DNA of 14,654 nucleotides from NCBI GenBank assembly GCA_947373775.1, contig CANBZE010000018.1, forward strand, positions 1 to 14,654, written 5' to 3'. Below, piece by piece: positions 1 to 7,571 of this stretch (positions within the stretch are counted from its first letter, which is position 1; each line of letters starts with the position of its first letter). Origin of the DNA: Alphaproteobacteria bacterium. Its GTDB lineage: Bacteria > Pseudomonadota > Alphaproteobacteria > Micropepsales > Micropepsaceae. The translations under genes and the position numbers were made by a program. Below the pieces are notes generated by a model. That model was not told the DNA's origin, searched no databases, and worked only from the letters and a program-made list of their open reading frames with translations.

Positions 1-610
1 TTCCCGGCCCGCGCAACCGGCCGTAAAGCTCATCCCCGGCATGCATCCAGGCGGGCGGCAGCCCGCGCAAGATGGGATGCTCGGGCGCGCGCGCAACGAC
101 CTGGAAGGGCTTGCGCAACCCATGCTGTCCGGCCGCGCCCGGCGCGCTGTCCGATGTCAGCTTGCCGTTCTGGAAATACCAACTGGGGCCGGCCGGCGCG
201 TCGCGTCCACGCCAGCCCCCCAACCCCGTCATCTCGTTGAAGGCCGTCCAATCCGGAAAGGCGTTGTCAGCGGCATGCACCACCACCAGCCCGCCGCCAT
301 TCTTCACATAGGCCTCAAACTCCGCTTTCAGCGGCGCGGGCCAGTCCTGTGCGTCATAGTTGAGCACCACCACCTGATAGGCCGAGAAATCGGGATGGAA
401 ACCGGAAAAGTCGCCATCGGCGGGCGGCGCGCTCACCACAGCCACCGCGAACAGGCCGGTCTCGTCCAGTTCACGCTTCATGACCTGGCTGGTGTGCTTC
501 CAGTCGTGATAGGCGGCGGCGCTGGCGCCATCCAGGATCATCACCTTGACCGGGGCCGCAGCGGCGGATGCGCTCCACAGCGCTAATAATGCGGCCAGGA
601 ACCACCTCAT
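1..610 (-). CDS. Exported ThuA-like domain protein (partial, C-terminus outside window)
   Basis: The reading frame starts at ATG 610-608 and is still open at base 1, giving 203 codons. It begins with a Sec-type signal peptide (MRWFLAALLALWSASAAAA), so the product is probably periplasmic. The mature part reads as a ThuA-like fold (class I glutamine amidotransferase-like): an early strand KVMILDG, a middle strand VVVLNYDAQDW, then the family's glycine-rich turn and strand KNGGGLVVVHAADNAFPDW, and late motifs EHPILRGLPPAWMHAGDELYG. ThuA was named for trehalose utilisation, and many relatives sit beside sugar-metabolism genes, but no reaction can be assigned here. The start lies one base after the TGA of the VOC gene upstream (TGAcATG), so the two are probably translationally coupled in one transcript. 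Confidence 0.85.
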   Translation of the reverse strand, partial: MRWFLAALLALWSASAAAAPVKVMILDGASAAAYHDWKHTSQVMKRELDETGLFAVAVVSAPPADGDFSGFHPDFSAYQVVVLNYDAQDWPAPLKAEFEAYVKNGGGLVVVHAADNAFPDWTAFNEMTGLGGWRGRDAPAGPSWYFQNGKLTSDSAPGAAGQHGLRKPFQVVARAPEHPILRGLPPAWMHAGDELYGRLRGPG

Positions 611-611
611 G

Positions 612-1559
612 TCATTTCTCCGGATCGCCGGCGACAAAGGCCGAACAACAGGGCTTGCCGATGGCATGAAGTTCCATCACTTCCGCACGGGTGCCGTCGG
701 GATCCAGGAGGTTCAGCTGCCATTTGGCATCGCGCCCGATCTTAGGCACCGCCTGCTGGCCCCTGGCATCCACCTGGCCTTTCAGCCGGTCACCGTTCCA
801 CAACACGGTATAGGCCGCTTCCATGTTGGGCACGCCCAGCGCGAAATGATTCAGCACACCCAGGCTGGCCTGGCTCATGGTGGCGGGAATGCCACGCGTG
901 TCCGGCGTGCCCACGATCATATATTCCAGCCAGTCCGTCCCGCCCGGCACTTGCTGCGAAACCCAGCTGGTCACATCGTCTTTCATGCCGCCGGACCAAT
1001 AGGGCCGAAACCCTAATATGTCGCGGTAGAAGCTATCCTCCAGCTTGCGGTCATGGATGATGAAACCGGCATGGATGATGTGGGTGGAAAGCCCGCCATC
1101 GGCGATCGCGGGCGCGGTGGCGGGCGGCTGGACGAATTCAATGATATTGCCTTCCGGATCCTTCACCTGGAACCATTGACTGTCGTTGGCGCCCCGGTTG
1201 AGCTTGCGGGGCACCGCCACGCCTTTGAACATCAGATAGCGGCGCATGCCTTCGGCATCGCTGACATTGAAGGCGGTGTGATCCAGCCGGTTGATACCGC
1301 TGCCCGGCGGCAGGGGCAGTACTTCCACGAATTGCAGCGGCGAAAAATGGTAGCGCGTCCCTACTTCATTTTCCGCGTCCGGCTGCTTTGCCGCGCCCAG
1401 GTCGTGGACGTAGAAGCTTTCCGCCTTGGCCGCGTCCGAACTATAGACCGCCAGATGCGACACGCCGGTGATCAGCGGCCGTGCCGGCTGGGCGATCACC
1501 GGAGCAGCGGCCATGAAGAACACAAGCGTCAGGCCTGCCCCGCTCAGTCGTGATTCCAT
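612..1559 (-). CDS. Exported double-VOC (glyoxalase/dioxygenase-fold) protein
   Basis: This 315-residue protein has a signal peptide ending near AAAPVIAQ (about residue 24), so it acts outside the cytoplasm. Two vicinal-oxygen-chelate modules follow. Module 1 (about 31-145) has H35 in SHLAVYS, E79, H94 in RLDHTAFNV and E141 in DPEGNIIEFV. Module 2 (about 158-300) has H163 in IIHAGFII, E212, H238 in LNHFALGV and E293 or E296 in RAEVMEL. These positions match the His/Glu metal ligand pattern of glyoxalase I-type enzymes, so both modules could bind a metal. A possible ribosome binding site (AGGGGG) precedes ATG 1559-1557. The gene follows the TonB receptor gene and couples to the ThuA-like gene. 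The substrate is unknown; lactoylglutathione lyase, extradiol dioxygenase or a binding role are all possible. Confidence 0.85.
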   Translation of the reverse strand: MESRLSGAGLTLVFFMAAAPVIAQPARPLITGVSHLAVYSSDAAKAESFYVHDLGAAKQPDAENEVGTRYHFSPLQFVEVLPLPPGSGINRLDHTAFNVSDAEGMRRYLMFKGVAVPRKLNRGANDSQWFQVKDPEGNIIEFVQPPATAPAIADGGLSTHIIHAGFIIHDRKLEDSFYRDILGFRPYWSGGMKDDVTSWVSQQVPGGTDWLEYMIVGTPDTRGIPATMSQASLGVLNHFALGVPNMEAAYTVLWNGDRLKGQVDARGQQAVPKIGRDAKWQLNLLDPDGTRAEVMELHAIGKPCCSAFVAGDPEK

Positions 1560-1607
1560 GATGCGCCCCCTGTCCAGGCCGGGAGTATAGCGCCTGGCGG
1601 CCCGGCG

Positions 1608-1641
1608 ACAAAGAAACGGGCGGAGCCAAAGACTCCGCCCG
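1608..1641 (-). terminator. Rho-independent terminator after the TonB receptor gene
   Basis: Arms 1617-1625 and 1633-1641 pair over 9 bases (CGGGCGGAG with CTCCGCCCG) around a 7-base loop. Read on the minus strand the stem is followed by the T-rich tract GTTTCTTTG. It lies 23 bases past the TonB receptor stop and before the VOC gene, so it probably limits read-through from the receptor into the VOC/ThuA pair. Confidence 0.8.
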
Positions 1642-1663
1642 AAGCGCCCTAAGGGGAAGCGGG

Positions 1664-4600
1664 CTAGTACGCGTAGCGCAGGCCCAGGAAATAGTTCGAG
1701 CCGGTATAGTGGTTGTAATACAGCCGCTGGCCGATGGAATCCGCCAGCTGGGTGCTGGACTGGTTGGTCAGGTTGATGCCGTCGAAGGTGACGGTGAAGT
1801 TGTCGTCGATCCGGTAGCTCGCCGAGGCGTCGATGTTCAGGGTCGAAGGGTTGGTCAGGAAGTCGTTCAGGTTGCCCGGATTGACGCCGCCCGCCGGAAT
1901 GTACTTGCTGCGGAACGAGGCGGTGCCGCGCACTTCCAGCACGCTGTCATCGTAATACAGCGTGGCGCTGTAGGAGGTGCGCGACAGGCCCGTCAGGTCG
2001 GTCTTGGCGAAGATCGAGCCGTCGGCATTGTAGTAATTCTGCTGCGCCTGCACGAAGGTGACGTTGCCGGTGAAGCCCGTGTTGGCCAACGGCCCGGGCA
2101 GGAAGTCGAACGGCTGCTGCAGCGAGATTTCCGTGCCGTAGAGCGGCGCGCCCTTGGTGTTGATCGGCTTTTGGAAGGACCAGATCGCCGCCTCGTTGCA
2201 CCCGGTGGCCGGCGGCGCAACATACGCCACGCCACAGCCCGCGATCGCCAGGCTGTTGGGCACGCCGTCGGTGTTGGTGTTGAACGGAATGTTCTGCCGC
2301 AATGTCTGGATCAGCGTATCCAGGTGCTTGTAGAAGAACGAGACTGAAAACAGCGAACCCTTGTGGTAATACCATTCGAACGACAGGTCCGCCGTCTTGG
2401 CCCGGTACGGGTTCAGGTTGGGATTGTTCTCGGTGACGTTGAAGTTGGAGCCCGTCACCGTGGCGGTGGCGCCGCCCGGCAACAGGCTGCCCAGATCGGG
2501 ACGCGCCATCACAAAGGCCGCGCCGCCGCGGATCAGGAAGTTGTCGGCCGGCTCCAGCACCGCATTCACCGACGGCAGGAAGTCGTGATAGGTGCGCGAC
2601 AGCTGCGTGGTGATGATCGACTTGGCGACCGGATCGAAGCTGTAGCCTGTGGAATTCTGGGTGGTCTCGACATAACGGCCGCCGATATTGCCGCGGAAGG
2701 GCACGCCATAGAATTGCGTATTCCAGTCGGCCTGGATCCAGCCGCCGATATCGCTTTCATGCACGATGCCGTTCTGGCTGAGGAACTGCCCCGGACCTTG
2801 CTGGAAGGCGCCGCAGCCCGGCGACACATTGCACGGCGCCGCGCCGGCCGACTGCACGGTCTGGAAGGAGGTCGGGTTGAAGATCTGGAACTGGTTGTTG
2901 AAGCCGTTGATGTTGGGGACCGCCCAGACGGTGGGCGTGCCGGCCCCGGCGGCGATGCCATGCAGGTTGACCAGCTGGGTGTTGGCCGCCAATGCCGCGT
3001 TGGTGGCGATGGCCGCGGGGATCACATTGTCCTGGCTGGCGGTGGTGCCGTTGGTGCGCGCCGTGATGGTCGCGCTGTAGCCGTAATTCTTGTAATCGAT
3101 GCCGCCCTTGACGTTCAGCCAGTCGAACGCCTTCCAGGCAAAGTCAGCCTGGATGGTGCGGTAACTGTTATGGACGTAGTTCTGGCGCTCGCGGATCTGT
3201 GACAGGAACCAGCCATTGGTGTTGGTCACGTCGACATTGCCGTAATTCAGGGCCGGAAGCCGGCTCAGGTCCCCGCGATAATCGAACGAATAGGGATTGG
3301 CCAGGCTGCCCGCGCCACCCGCCTGCCCGCCGGGGCAGCCTGCGGTGGTGCCGGTCGTAGAGGTGCCGGCCGTGCAGTTGTAATCCATCGTCAGGGTGGT
3401 CTGGATGGGATTGTTATGGTTGGACTGGGAGAAGCCCAACAGGCCGTGGATCTTGAACGTGTCACTGAACTGGTGATCGGCATCCAGCGTGATTTCGGTG
3501 AAGCGGGTGTCGAGATGGTCCAGGCGATGCTCGGACCGCAGCCCCACATTGGTGGCCTGCACATAGTTCAGATTGTTGGTGGTGGGATCGACGTTGTAAT
3601 TCAGCACTCCGATGCTGCCCAGGCCCAGGATGGGCGCGCCCAGCCCCGCGATGGTGTTGCTGACATTGTTGTTGGAGAAGGATTCCGCCTCCAGATAGGC
3701 CTCGTTGCGCGTCACCGCGAAATCAGCGAACAGCGCATCCAGGGTGAAGAGCGTCGCATCGTCGGGCTGGTACTGCACAGACCCGGTCACGCCCAGGCGC
3801 TTTTCATGGTTGGTGATGTCGTCATAGCGGGGGAAGCGGGGATGGAACGCCTCGTTCACCACGTCGTAATTGTTGGGCAGGGTGCCCGAAACAAAGTTGG
3901 CGCCGTTGGCGAGCGAACCCACCGTCTGGCGATTGGGCGCGGTCGCCGACGCCGCGGTAAAGGCCTGGGTCGCGGCGGTTCCAGACAGCGCACCCGGCGG
4001 ATTGAAGGCGACGTAACCGAAACGCTGGCCCGTGGCGCATTGCGAGGAGGCGCCCGGCACATTGGTGACGCAGCCGGCGATGTTGGGCTGGCCATGGCTG
4101 GCGCTCTGCGCGGTGTTGTCGTTCTGGAAACGCACCGAGCTGGAGCCGACTTCGTTGCTGTTCTGGATCTGGTAGGCGGCGGAAACCAGCACACCCAGCC
4201 GTCCGCCCATGAAGGTGTCGGAGATCAGGCCGGCGAAACGCGGATTGAAGTTGCCGGACAGATCGTTGTAGCCCGCCTGCCCCGAGGTCACGAGGATGAA
4301 GCCCGGCTTGTCGAAGGGATGGGCGGTGTGCAGGTCGACCGTGGCGCCCAGCGAGCCTTCTTCCACTTCGGCCGAAGCAGTCTTGTGGACGGTGAGCTGG
4401 CTGAACAGTTCGGAGGCGAAAACATTGAAGTCGAAGGAGCGGCCACGATTGGCGCCGCCCGAAATGTCTTCCGCGCCGGTGGTGGCCAAGGCTTCCATGC
4501 CGTTGATGCGCACGCGGGTGAAGGTGGAGTTCAGGCCGCGCACCGAAATCTGGCGGCCCTCGCCCTGGTCACGCGCCAGGGTGATGCCGGGAATGCGCTG

Positions 4601-5110
4601 CAGCGATTCCGACACATTCAGGTCTGGAAACTTGGCGATGTCCTCAGCCAGGATGCTGTCGGACACGTCCAGCGACTGGCGCTTCATGTCCAGCGACTGT
4701 TCAAGGCTGGAACGGAAGCCGTTGACCACCACCGCTTCCACCGGTGCCGGAGTGCCGCCGGCGGTCTGCGGCGCCTGTTCGACCGCCCGGCGCATGAAAG
4801 GGCGGCGCACGATCAGTCCGCTGGAGCCGTCGGAAACCACTTCCAGGTCGGTGCCGACCGTCAGCATGGACACCGCCTTGCGGGCGTCCATGTCGCCGGA
4901 AATCGCGGGCGCCTTCAGGCCTTCCACGGATTCAGGGGTGAAGAGGATGCTCTCGCCGGTCTTCTGCGCCACGCTGCGCAGTGCGTCGGACATGGGCTGC
5001 GCCTGCAGGGACAGCTTGGCGTCCTGCGCGGCGGCGGCGGCATTGATGGACAGGACGGCGGCAGTGCTGAACAGGACCGAGCGCAGCGCGCTCCAACGTG
5101 AAATCGCCAT
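1664..5110 (-). CDS. TonB-dependent outer-membrane receptor with STN signalling domain
   Basis: The product of 1148 residues is an outer-membrane active transporter driven by TonB/ExbB/ExbD. Order of parts: signal peptide (1 to about 28, MAISRWSALRSVLFSTAAVL then AAAAAQ); STN (secretin/TonB short N-terminal) domain about 32-103; TonB box-like VEAVVVNG at 124-131; plug about 142-262 with the typical DLNVSESLQRIPGI and RVRINGMEA motifs; then a long beta-barrel ending in the aromatic C-terminus LGLRYAY. It resembles the large Caulobacter/Xanthomonas-type receptors. The longer frame opens at 5170, but ATG 5110-5108 is preferred because GAGGGGAAG lies just upstream and the signal peptide begins there. 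The STN domain and the adjacent FecR and sigma genes indicate ligand-induced signalling to the sigma factor. The ligand is not evident; oligosaccharide, peptide or metal chelate are all possible. Confidence 0.95.
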   Translation of the reverse strand: MAISRWSALRSVLFSTAAVLSINAAAAAQDAKLSLQAQPMSDALRSVAQKTGESILFTPESVEGLKAPAISGDMDARKAVSMLTVGTDLEVVSDGSSGLIVRRPFMRRAVEQAPQTAGGTPAPVEAVVVNGFRSSLEQSLDMKRQSLDVSDSILAEDIAKFPDLNVSESLQRIPGITLARDQGEGRQISVRGLNSTFTRVRINGMEALATTGAEDISGGANRGRSFDFNVFASELFSQLTVHKTASAEVEEGSLGATVDLHTAHPFDKPGFILVTSGQAGYNDLSGNFNPRFAGLISDTFMGGRLGVLVSAAYQIQNSNEVGSSSVRFQNDNTAQSASHGQPNIAGCVTNVPGASSQCATGQRFGYVAFNPPGALSGTAATQAFTAASATAPNRQTVGSLANGANFVSGTLPNNYDVVNEAFHPRFPRYDDITNHEKRLGVTGSVQYQPDDATLFTLDALFADFAVTRNEAYLEAESFSNNNVSNTIAGLGAPILGLGSIGVLNYNVDPTTNNLNYVQATNVGLRSEHRLDHLDTRFTEITLDADHQFSDTFKIHGLLGFSQSNHNNPIQTTLTMDYNCTAGTSTTGTTAGCPGGQAGGAGSLANPYSFDYRGDLSRLPALNYGNVDVTNTNGWFLSQIRERQNYVHNSYRTIQADFAWKAFDWLNVKGGIDYKNYGYSATITARTNGTTASQDNVIPAAIATNAALAANTQLVNLHGIAAGAGTPTVWAVPNINGFNNQFQIFNPTSFQTVQSAGAAPCNVSPGCGAFQQGPGQFLSQNGIVHESDIGGWIQADWNTQFYGVPFRGNIGGRYVETTQNSTGYSFDPVAKSIITTQLSRTYHDFLPSVNAVLEPADNFLIRGGAAFVMARPDLGSLLPGGATATVTGSNFNVTENNPNLNPYRAKTADLSFEWYYHKGSLFSVSFFYKHLDTLIQTLRQNIPFNTNTDGVPNSLAIAGCGVAYVAPPATGCNEAAIWSFQKPINTKGAPLYGTEISLQQPFDFLPGPLANTGFTGNVTFVQAQQNYYNADGSIFAKTDLTGLSRTSYSATLYYDDSVLEVRGTASFRSKYIPAGGVNPGNLNDFLTNPSTLNIDASASYRIDDNFTVTFDGINLTNQSSTQLADSIGQRLYYNHYTGSNYFLGLRYAY

Positions 5111-5155
5111 ATCTTCCCCTCTGGCTTCGGCCGCTGACGGGCCGCTATGGAGAAC

Positions 5156-5179
5156 AGACGTTCGGGGCAATCACTTTCC
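5156..5179 (-). promoter_or_regulatory. Candidate ECF-sigma promoter for the TonB receptor gene
   Basis: In the 80-base gap between the FecR gene and the receptor gene, the minus strand carries GGAAA (5179-5175), 14 bases, then CGTCT (5160-5156). This resembles ECF-type promoters (a GGAA-like -35 and a CGTC-like -10), although the spacer is slightly short. It would place the transcript start about 35-40 bases before the receptor ATG. If real, it lets the neighbouring sigma factor drive the receptor directly. It is a pattern match only. Confidence 0.3.
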
Positions 5180-5190
5180 CCACCCCCTTT

Positions 5191-6141
5191 TCAGGGATCG
5201 CTATCGGCCGTGAGGATCAGGGTATCGCCCACCTGGCGGACATTGACGGGAAGCAGCTTGGAGAGTGCGCGCGCAAAGGCGGCATTATCCCCCACCCGGT
5301 ACATGCCGCTGACCTTCAGGCCGGCCACGGCGGGCTCCACCGCAAGCTTGGCGGTGGAATAGCGGTTCATTTCCCCGACCGCCTGGGCCAGATCTTCCTT
5401 GTCGAACATCTCATAGCCGGTCTGCCAGGCCAGGACATGGGACATTTCGGGTTTGTCGCGTTTTTCCACCTCGTTGGATGCCACAAGCCTGTCGCCGGCC
5501 TTGAGCCGTTCGCCCTCGCCGCCCCCGGCCGCGGCCGGTTTCACATCGGCCTCGCCATGGATCAGCACCACCTGGACCTTGCCGTCTTCGCAGCGCACAT
5601 CGAAATTGCAACGGGTGGCCACGATCTTGTGCTGCGCCGCCTCGACGATGAAAGGCCGCGCCGGGTCGGGCACGACGCGGAAATTGGCCCGGCCATATTG
5701 CATGTCCACGGTGCGGGCGGTTTCGCTGAAGGACACGGATATGCGGGTCTGGGCGTCCAGGAAAAGCTGGCTGCCGTCATCCAGCGACACATGCTTCTGT
5801 TCGCCCACGTCGGTCTCATAAACCTTGGCGCTGGCCGAGCGCCAGAACAGGCCGCTGCCACCAGCGACCGCCAGAAGGCCTACACCCGCCAGAAGCGCGC
5901 GGCGGCTGGCCATCGAACGGGTGCGCGGGGTGCGGCGAAAATCGGCGCGCAGGTCGGTCAATCCGCCCACATCGCTCCAGGTCCGGTCGACCGCCTCAAA
6001 GGCGATTCCATGTTCAGGCCGGGCGGCCAGCCAGGCGCGAAACGCGGCCTCGTCGGTGCTATCGCGGTCCTCGGCATGCAACCGGGCCACCCATGCGGCT
6101 GCCTCCGCCCTGGTTTCGGGTGACGGCACAGGCTCGTGCAT
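5191..6141 (-). CDS. FecR-family anti-sigma/transmembrane regulator
   Basis: This protein of 316 residues is the inner-membrane partner that transmits the signal from the receptor's STN domain to the ECF sigma factor. Parts seen: a cytoplasmic N-terminal region of the DUF4880 type (about 9-60, with AAAWVARL, FRAWLAARPEHGIAFEAV and a following TW); one hydrophobic segment about 80-101 after a double arginine (RRALLAGVGLLAVAGGSGLFW); a periplasmic FecR domain about 107-203 (DVGEQKHVSLDDGSQLFLDA, then VQVVLIHGEADV); and a C-terminal STN-like domain about 243-312. Three in-frame ATGs exist at 6162, 6150 and 6141. I chose 6141 because it begins 2 bases after the sigma gene's TGA with AGGG about 10 bases upstream; 6162 lacks a ribosome binding site. 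The tight junction implies translational coupling with the sigma gene. Confidence 0.92.
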   Translation of the reverse strand: MHEPVPSPETRAEAAAWVARLHAEDRDSTDEAAFRAWLAARPEHGIAFEAVDRTWSDVGGLTDLRADFRRTPRTRSMASRRALLAGVGLLAVAGGSGLFWRSASAKVYETDVGEQKHVSLDDGSQLFLDAQTRISVSFSETARTVDMQYGRANFRVVPDPARPFIVEAAQHKIVATRCNFDVRCEDGKVQVVLIHGEADVKPAAAGGGEGERLKAGDRLVASNEVEKRDKPEMSHVLAWQTGYEMFDKEDLAQAVGEMNRYSTAKLAVEPAVAGLKVSGMYRVGDNAAFARALSKLLPVNVRQVGDTLILTADSDP

Positions 6142-6143
6142 CC

Positions 6144-6626
6144 TCACCATCCCTGCGTCCATTCGGTGAGAAACAGGGCGGCCTTGGCGATGTGTTTTTC
6201 CACCGCGCTCTGGCTGATTCCCAGCTGCGCGGCGATTTCGCGGTACTTCATGTCATCAAGCCGGTGCATCAGGAATACTTCGCGGGTGCGTGGTGTCAGG
6301 CGGGACAGACCCTCCCGGACCCTGTCTAGACGAGCGCGGGAGGCTAAAACCTCATCCTGCAGGGGCGAATTTTCCCGTGCCCCCGCCTCTTCGGGGGTGA
6401 CATCGGCGATGAAACGGTCGTGCCGGTAGTTGTCAACGCCGATGTTGACGGCCGTGCGCACCAGGAAAGCGCCAACATTTTCAACTGTCTGCTGGGCCCG
6501 GTAGCGCAGCAGGCGCAGATAGGCGGCGTGCAGAAGCTCTTCGGGATCGGCGCGGCCGCGGGTTCGCGTGCGCACTTCCCTGATCAGCCTGTTCCAGAAT
6601 TCGCGGTTTACCGGAATGTCGGACAT
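6144..6626 (-). CDS. ECF (FecI-like) RNA polymerase sigma factor
   Basis: This 160-residue protein has the two-domain layout of an ECF sigma factor. Region 2 spans about 8-72 (DPEELLHAAYLRLLRY, then FLVRTAVNIGVDNYRHDRF). Region 4 spans about 98-150 with the helix-turn-helix LDDMKYREIAAQLGISQSAVEKHI. It should direct transcription of the adjacent receptor gene when the FecR protein signals. ATG 6626-6624 is preferred over an upstream opening at 6749: it is preceded by GGGGGAG, and the extra 41 residues of the longer form do not look like sigma sequence. It is the first gene of the leftward train (sigma, FecR, TonB receptor), the usual FecI-FecR-FecA-type order. Confidence 0.93.
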   Translation of the reverse strand: MSDIPVNREFWNRLIREVRTRTRGRADPEELLHAAYLRLLRYRAQQTVENVGAFLVRTAVNIGVDNYRHDRFIADVTPEEAGARENSPLQDEVLASRARLDRVREGLSRLTPRTREVFLMHRLDDMKYREIAAQLGISQSAVEKHIAKAALFLTEWTQGW

Positions 6627-6702
6627 GGCTCCCCCGAGCCGGACAACTATAACGCCCAAAAATTCACCTGCGCAAACCTGCGCCTTGCAGCTGCGCAAAG
6701 GC

Positions 6703-6721
6703 CAATGCCATTCCGGCATTG
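6703..6721. repeat. Inverted repeat, possible operator
   Basis: CAATGCC (6703-6709) and GGCATTG (6715-6721) are perfect 7-base arms around 5 bases. The repeat sits about 77 bases upstream of the sigma factor start and has no T-tract, so an operator is more likely than a terminator. Confidence 0.4.
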
Positions 6722-6779
6722 ATAACGCTGTTGCAGTGCAGTGCGGCATGACCGGAAAAGTAAATGCGCGCCAGATGCG

Positions 6780-6800
6780 TTTGCCTGTTTGCGAGGCAAA
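6780..6800. repeat. Inverted repeat, possible operator
   Basis: TTTGCCT (6780-6786) and AGGCAAA (6794-6800) are perfect 7-base arms around 7 bases, located in the middle of the divergent gap. A T-rich stretch follows only after more than 10 bases, which argues against a terminator. Confidence 0.4.
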
Positions 6801-6923
6801 TCCCCGTGATTGTTATTCTTTTTAACGCCGCCCGCGCATTTTGTTCTGCGCGCCAACCCGGCGCGGGTGTAGATTCTGTATCAACAAATCCGCGGCACGA
6901 CGGATCCCTTCAGGGAGTGTTCC

Positions 6924-7487
6924 ATGAAACTGCTTCTCACCGCGGCGGGTCTCGCCGCACTGCTGGCCTCGTCTGCGCAGGCCGCGCCCGAAATCCAGCA
7001 GGTCATCTACAATGTCAGCGCTGCCACCCGATGCTCGGACGCCGCCGCCGGTTTTGGCGAACTCAAGATCGGTCTTGCCGCCTGCGACGTCGCGCTGAAA
7101 GACCCCCACATGATCCATGTCGCCGAACTGATGGTGGACCGCGGCGTAATCCAGGCGCGGCTGGGCGACAATGCGGCGGCACTCAGCGATTATAACGGCG
7201 CCATCGCGCTGAATGGCGAATTGGGCGATGCCTATATCAGCCGCGCCGGCGTGCTGGTAGCGATGAAACGCTATGACGAAGCCCGGACCGATATCGCCGC
7301 TGGACTGGCGCTGAACCCCAGCAATTTGCATACGGCCTATTACAGCCGCGCCGTGATCGAGGAAGAAAGCGGCGACGTGAAGGCCGCGTACCGGGACTAC
7401 AACCAGGCGCTGGCGATCAAGCCGGACTTCGCACCGGCCAGCCGCGAACTGTCACGCTTTAGGCGCGTGACCCCGTCGCGGGGCTGA
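6924..7487 (+). CDS. Exported TPR-repeat protein of unknown role
   Basis: This 187-residue protein starts at ATG 6924 with AGGGAG about 7 bases upstream. Residues 1-21 are a signal peptide (MKLLLTAAGLAALLASSAQAA). Two cysteines (C37, C54) precede about three tetratricopeptide units at roughly 66-98, 100-133 and 135-168, with typical pattern residues such as GDNAAALSDYNGAIAL, YDEARTDIAAGLALNP and GDVKAAYRDYNQALAIKPDFA. TPR units make protein-protein contacts, so it is probably a periplasmic scaffold or adaptor. It is transcribed alone, away from the sigma train, and ends at a strong terminator. No partner can be named from the sequence. Confidence 0.88.
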   Translation: MKLLLTAAGLAALLASSAQAAPEIQQVIYNVSAATRCSDAAAGFGELKIGLAACDVALKDPHMIHVAELMVDRGVIQARLGDNAAALSDYNGAIALNGELGDAYISRAGVLVAMKRYDEARTDIAAGLALNPSNLHTAYYSRAVIEEESGDVKAAYRDYNQALAIKPDFAPASRELSRFRRVTPSRG

Positions 7488-7523
7488 AACAGCAAACGTC
7501 CGTTTAAAGGGCGAGCATAAAAC

Positions 7524-7561
7524 TCCGCTGCGGGGGAACCCCCGTGGCGGATTTTCTTTTT
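7524..7561 (+). terminator. Strong terminator after the TPR gene, probably bidirectional
   Basis: The nested stem is TCCGC (7524-7528) with GCGGA (7547-7551), a TG/TG mismatch, and CGGGGG with CCCCCG around an AA loop (7531-7544). TTTTCTTTTT follows on the plus strand. On the minus strand the same stem is followed by GTTTTAT (7522-7516), so it can also end the converging M28 peptidase transcript, whose stop is at 7572. Confidence 0.88.
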
Positions 7562-7571
7562 AGACAGACGA

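Larger units (their letters stand above)
6627..6923. promoter_or_regulatory. Divergent regulatory gap between sigma factor and TPR gene
   Basis: These 297 bases hold no convincing gene. They must contain the promoters for the leftward sigma/FecR/receptor train and the rightward TPR gene. The region carries three short inverted repeats (6703-6721, 6780-6800, 6849-6865) and a direct repeat of CTGCGCAAA near 6669 and 6691. Part of it is AT-richer than its surroundings (TTGTTATTCTTTTTAA near 6810-6825). I could not identify a sigma-70 hexamer pair with confidence. Confidence 0.5.

Noticed and set aside
41..586. Plus-strand 181-codon open frame at the left edge
   Set aside because: The minus strand carries a ThuA-like protein with signal peptide and family motifs; the plus-strand frame is its shadow.
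3416..5101. 561-codon plus-strand open frame
   Set aside because: It lies entirely antisense to the TonB receptor, whose domains are unmistakable, and shows no recognisable domain.
6627..6749. 41-residue N-terminal extension of the sigma factor
   Set aside because: It does not resemble sigma region 2, it would consume the promoter region, and ATG 6626 has a better ribosome binding site.
6780..6825. Inverted repeat plus T-rich run as a terminator
   Set aside because: The T-run is more than 10 bases past the stem and there is no gene ending there on the plus strand.
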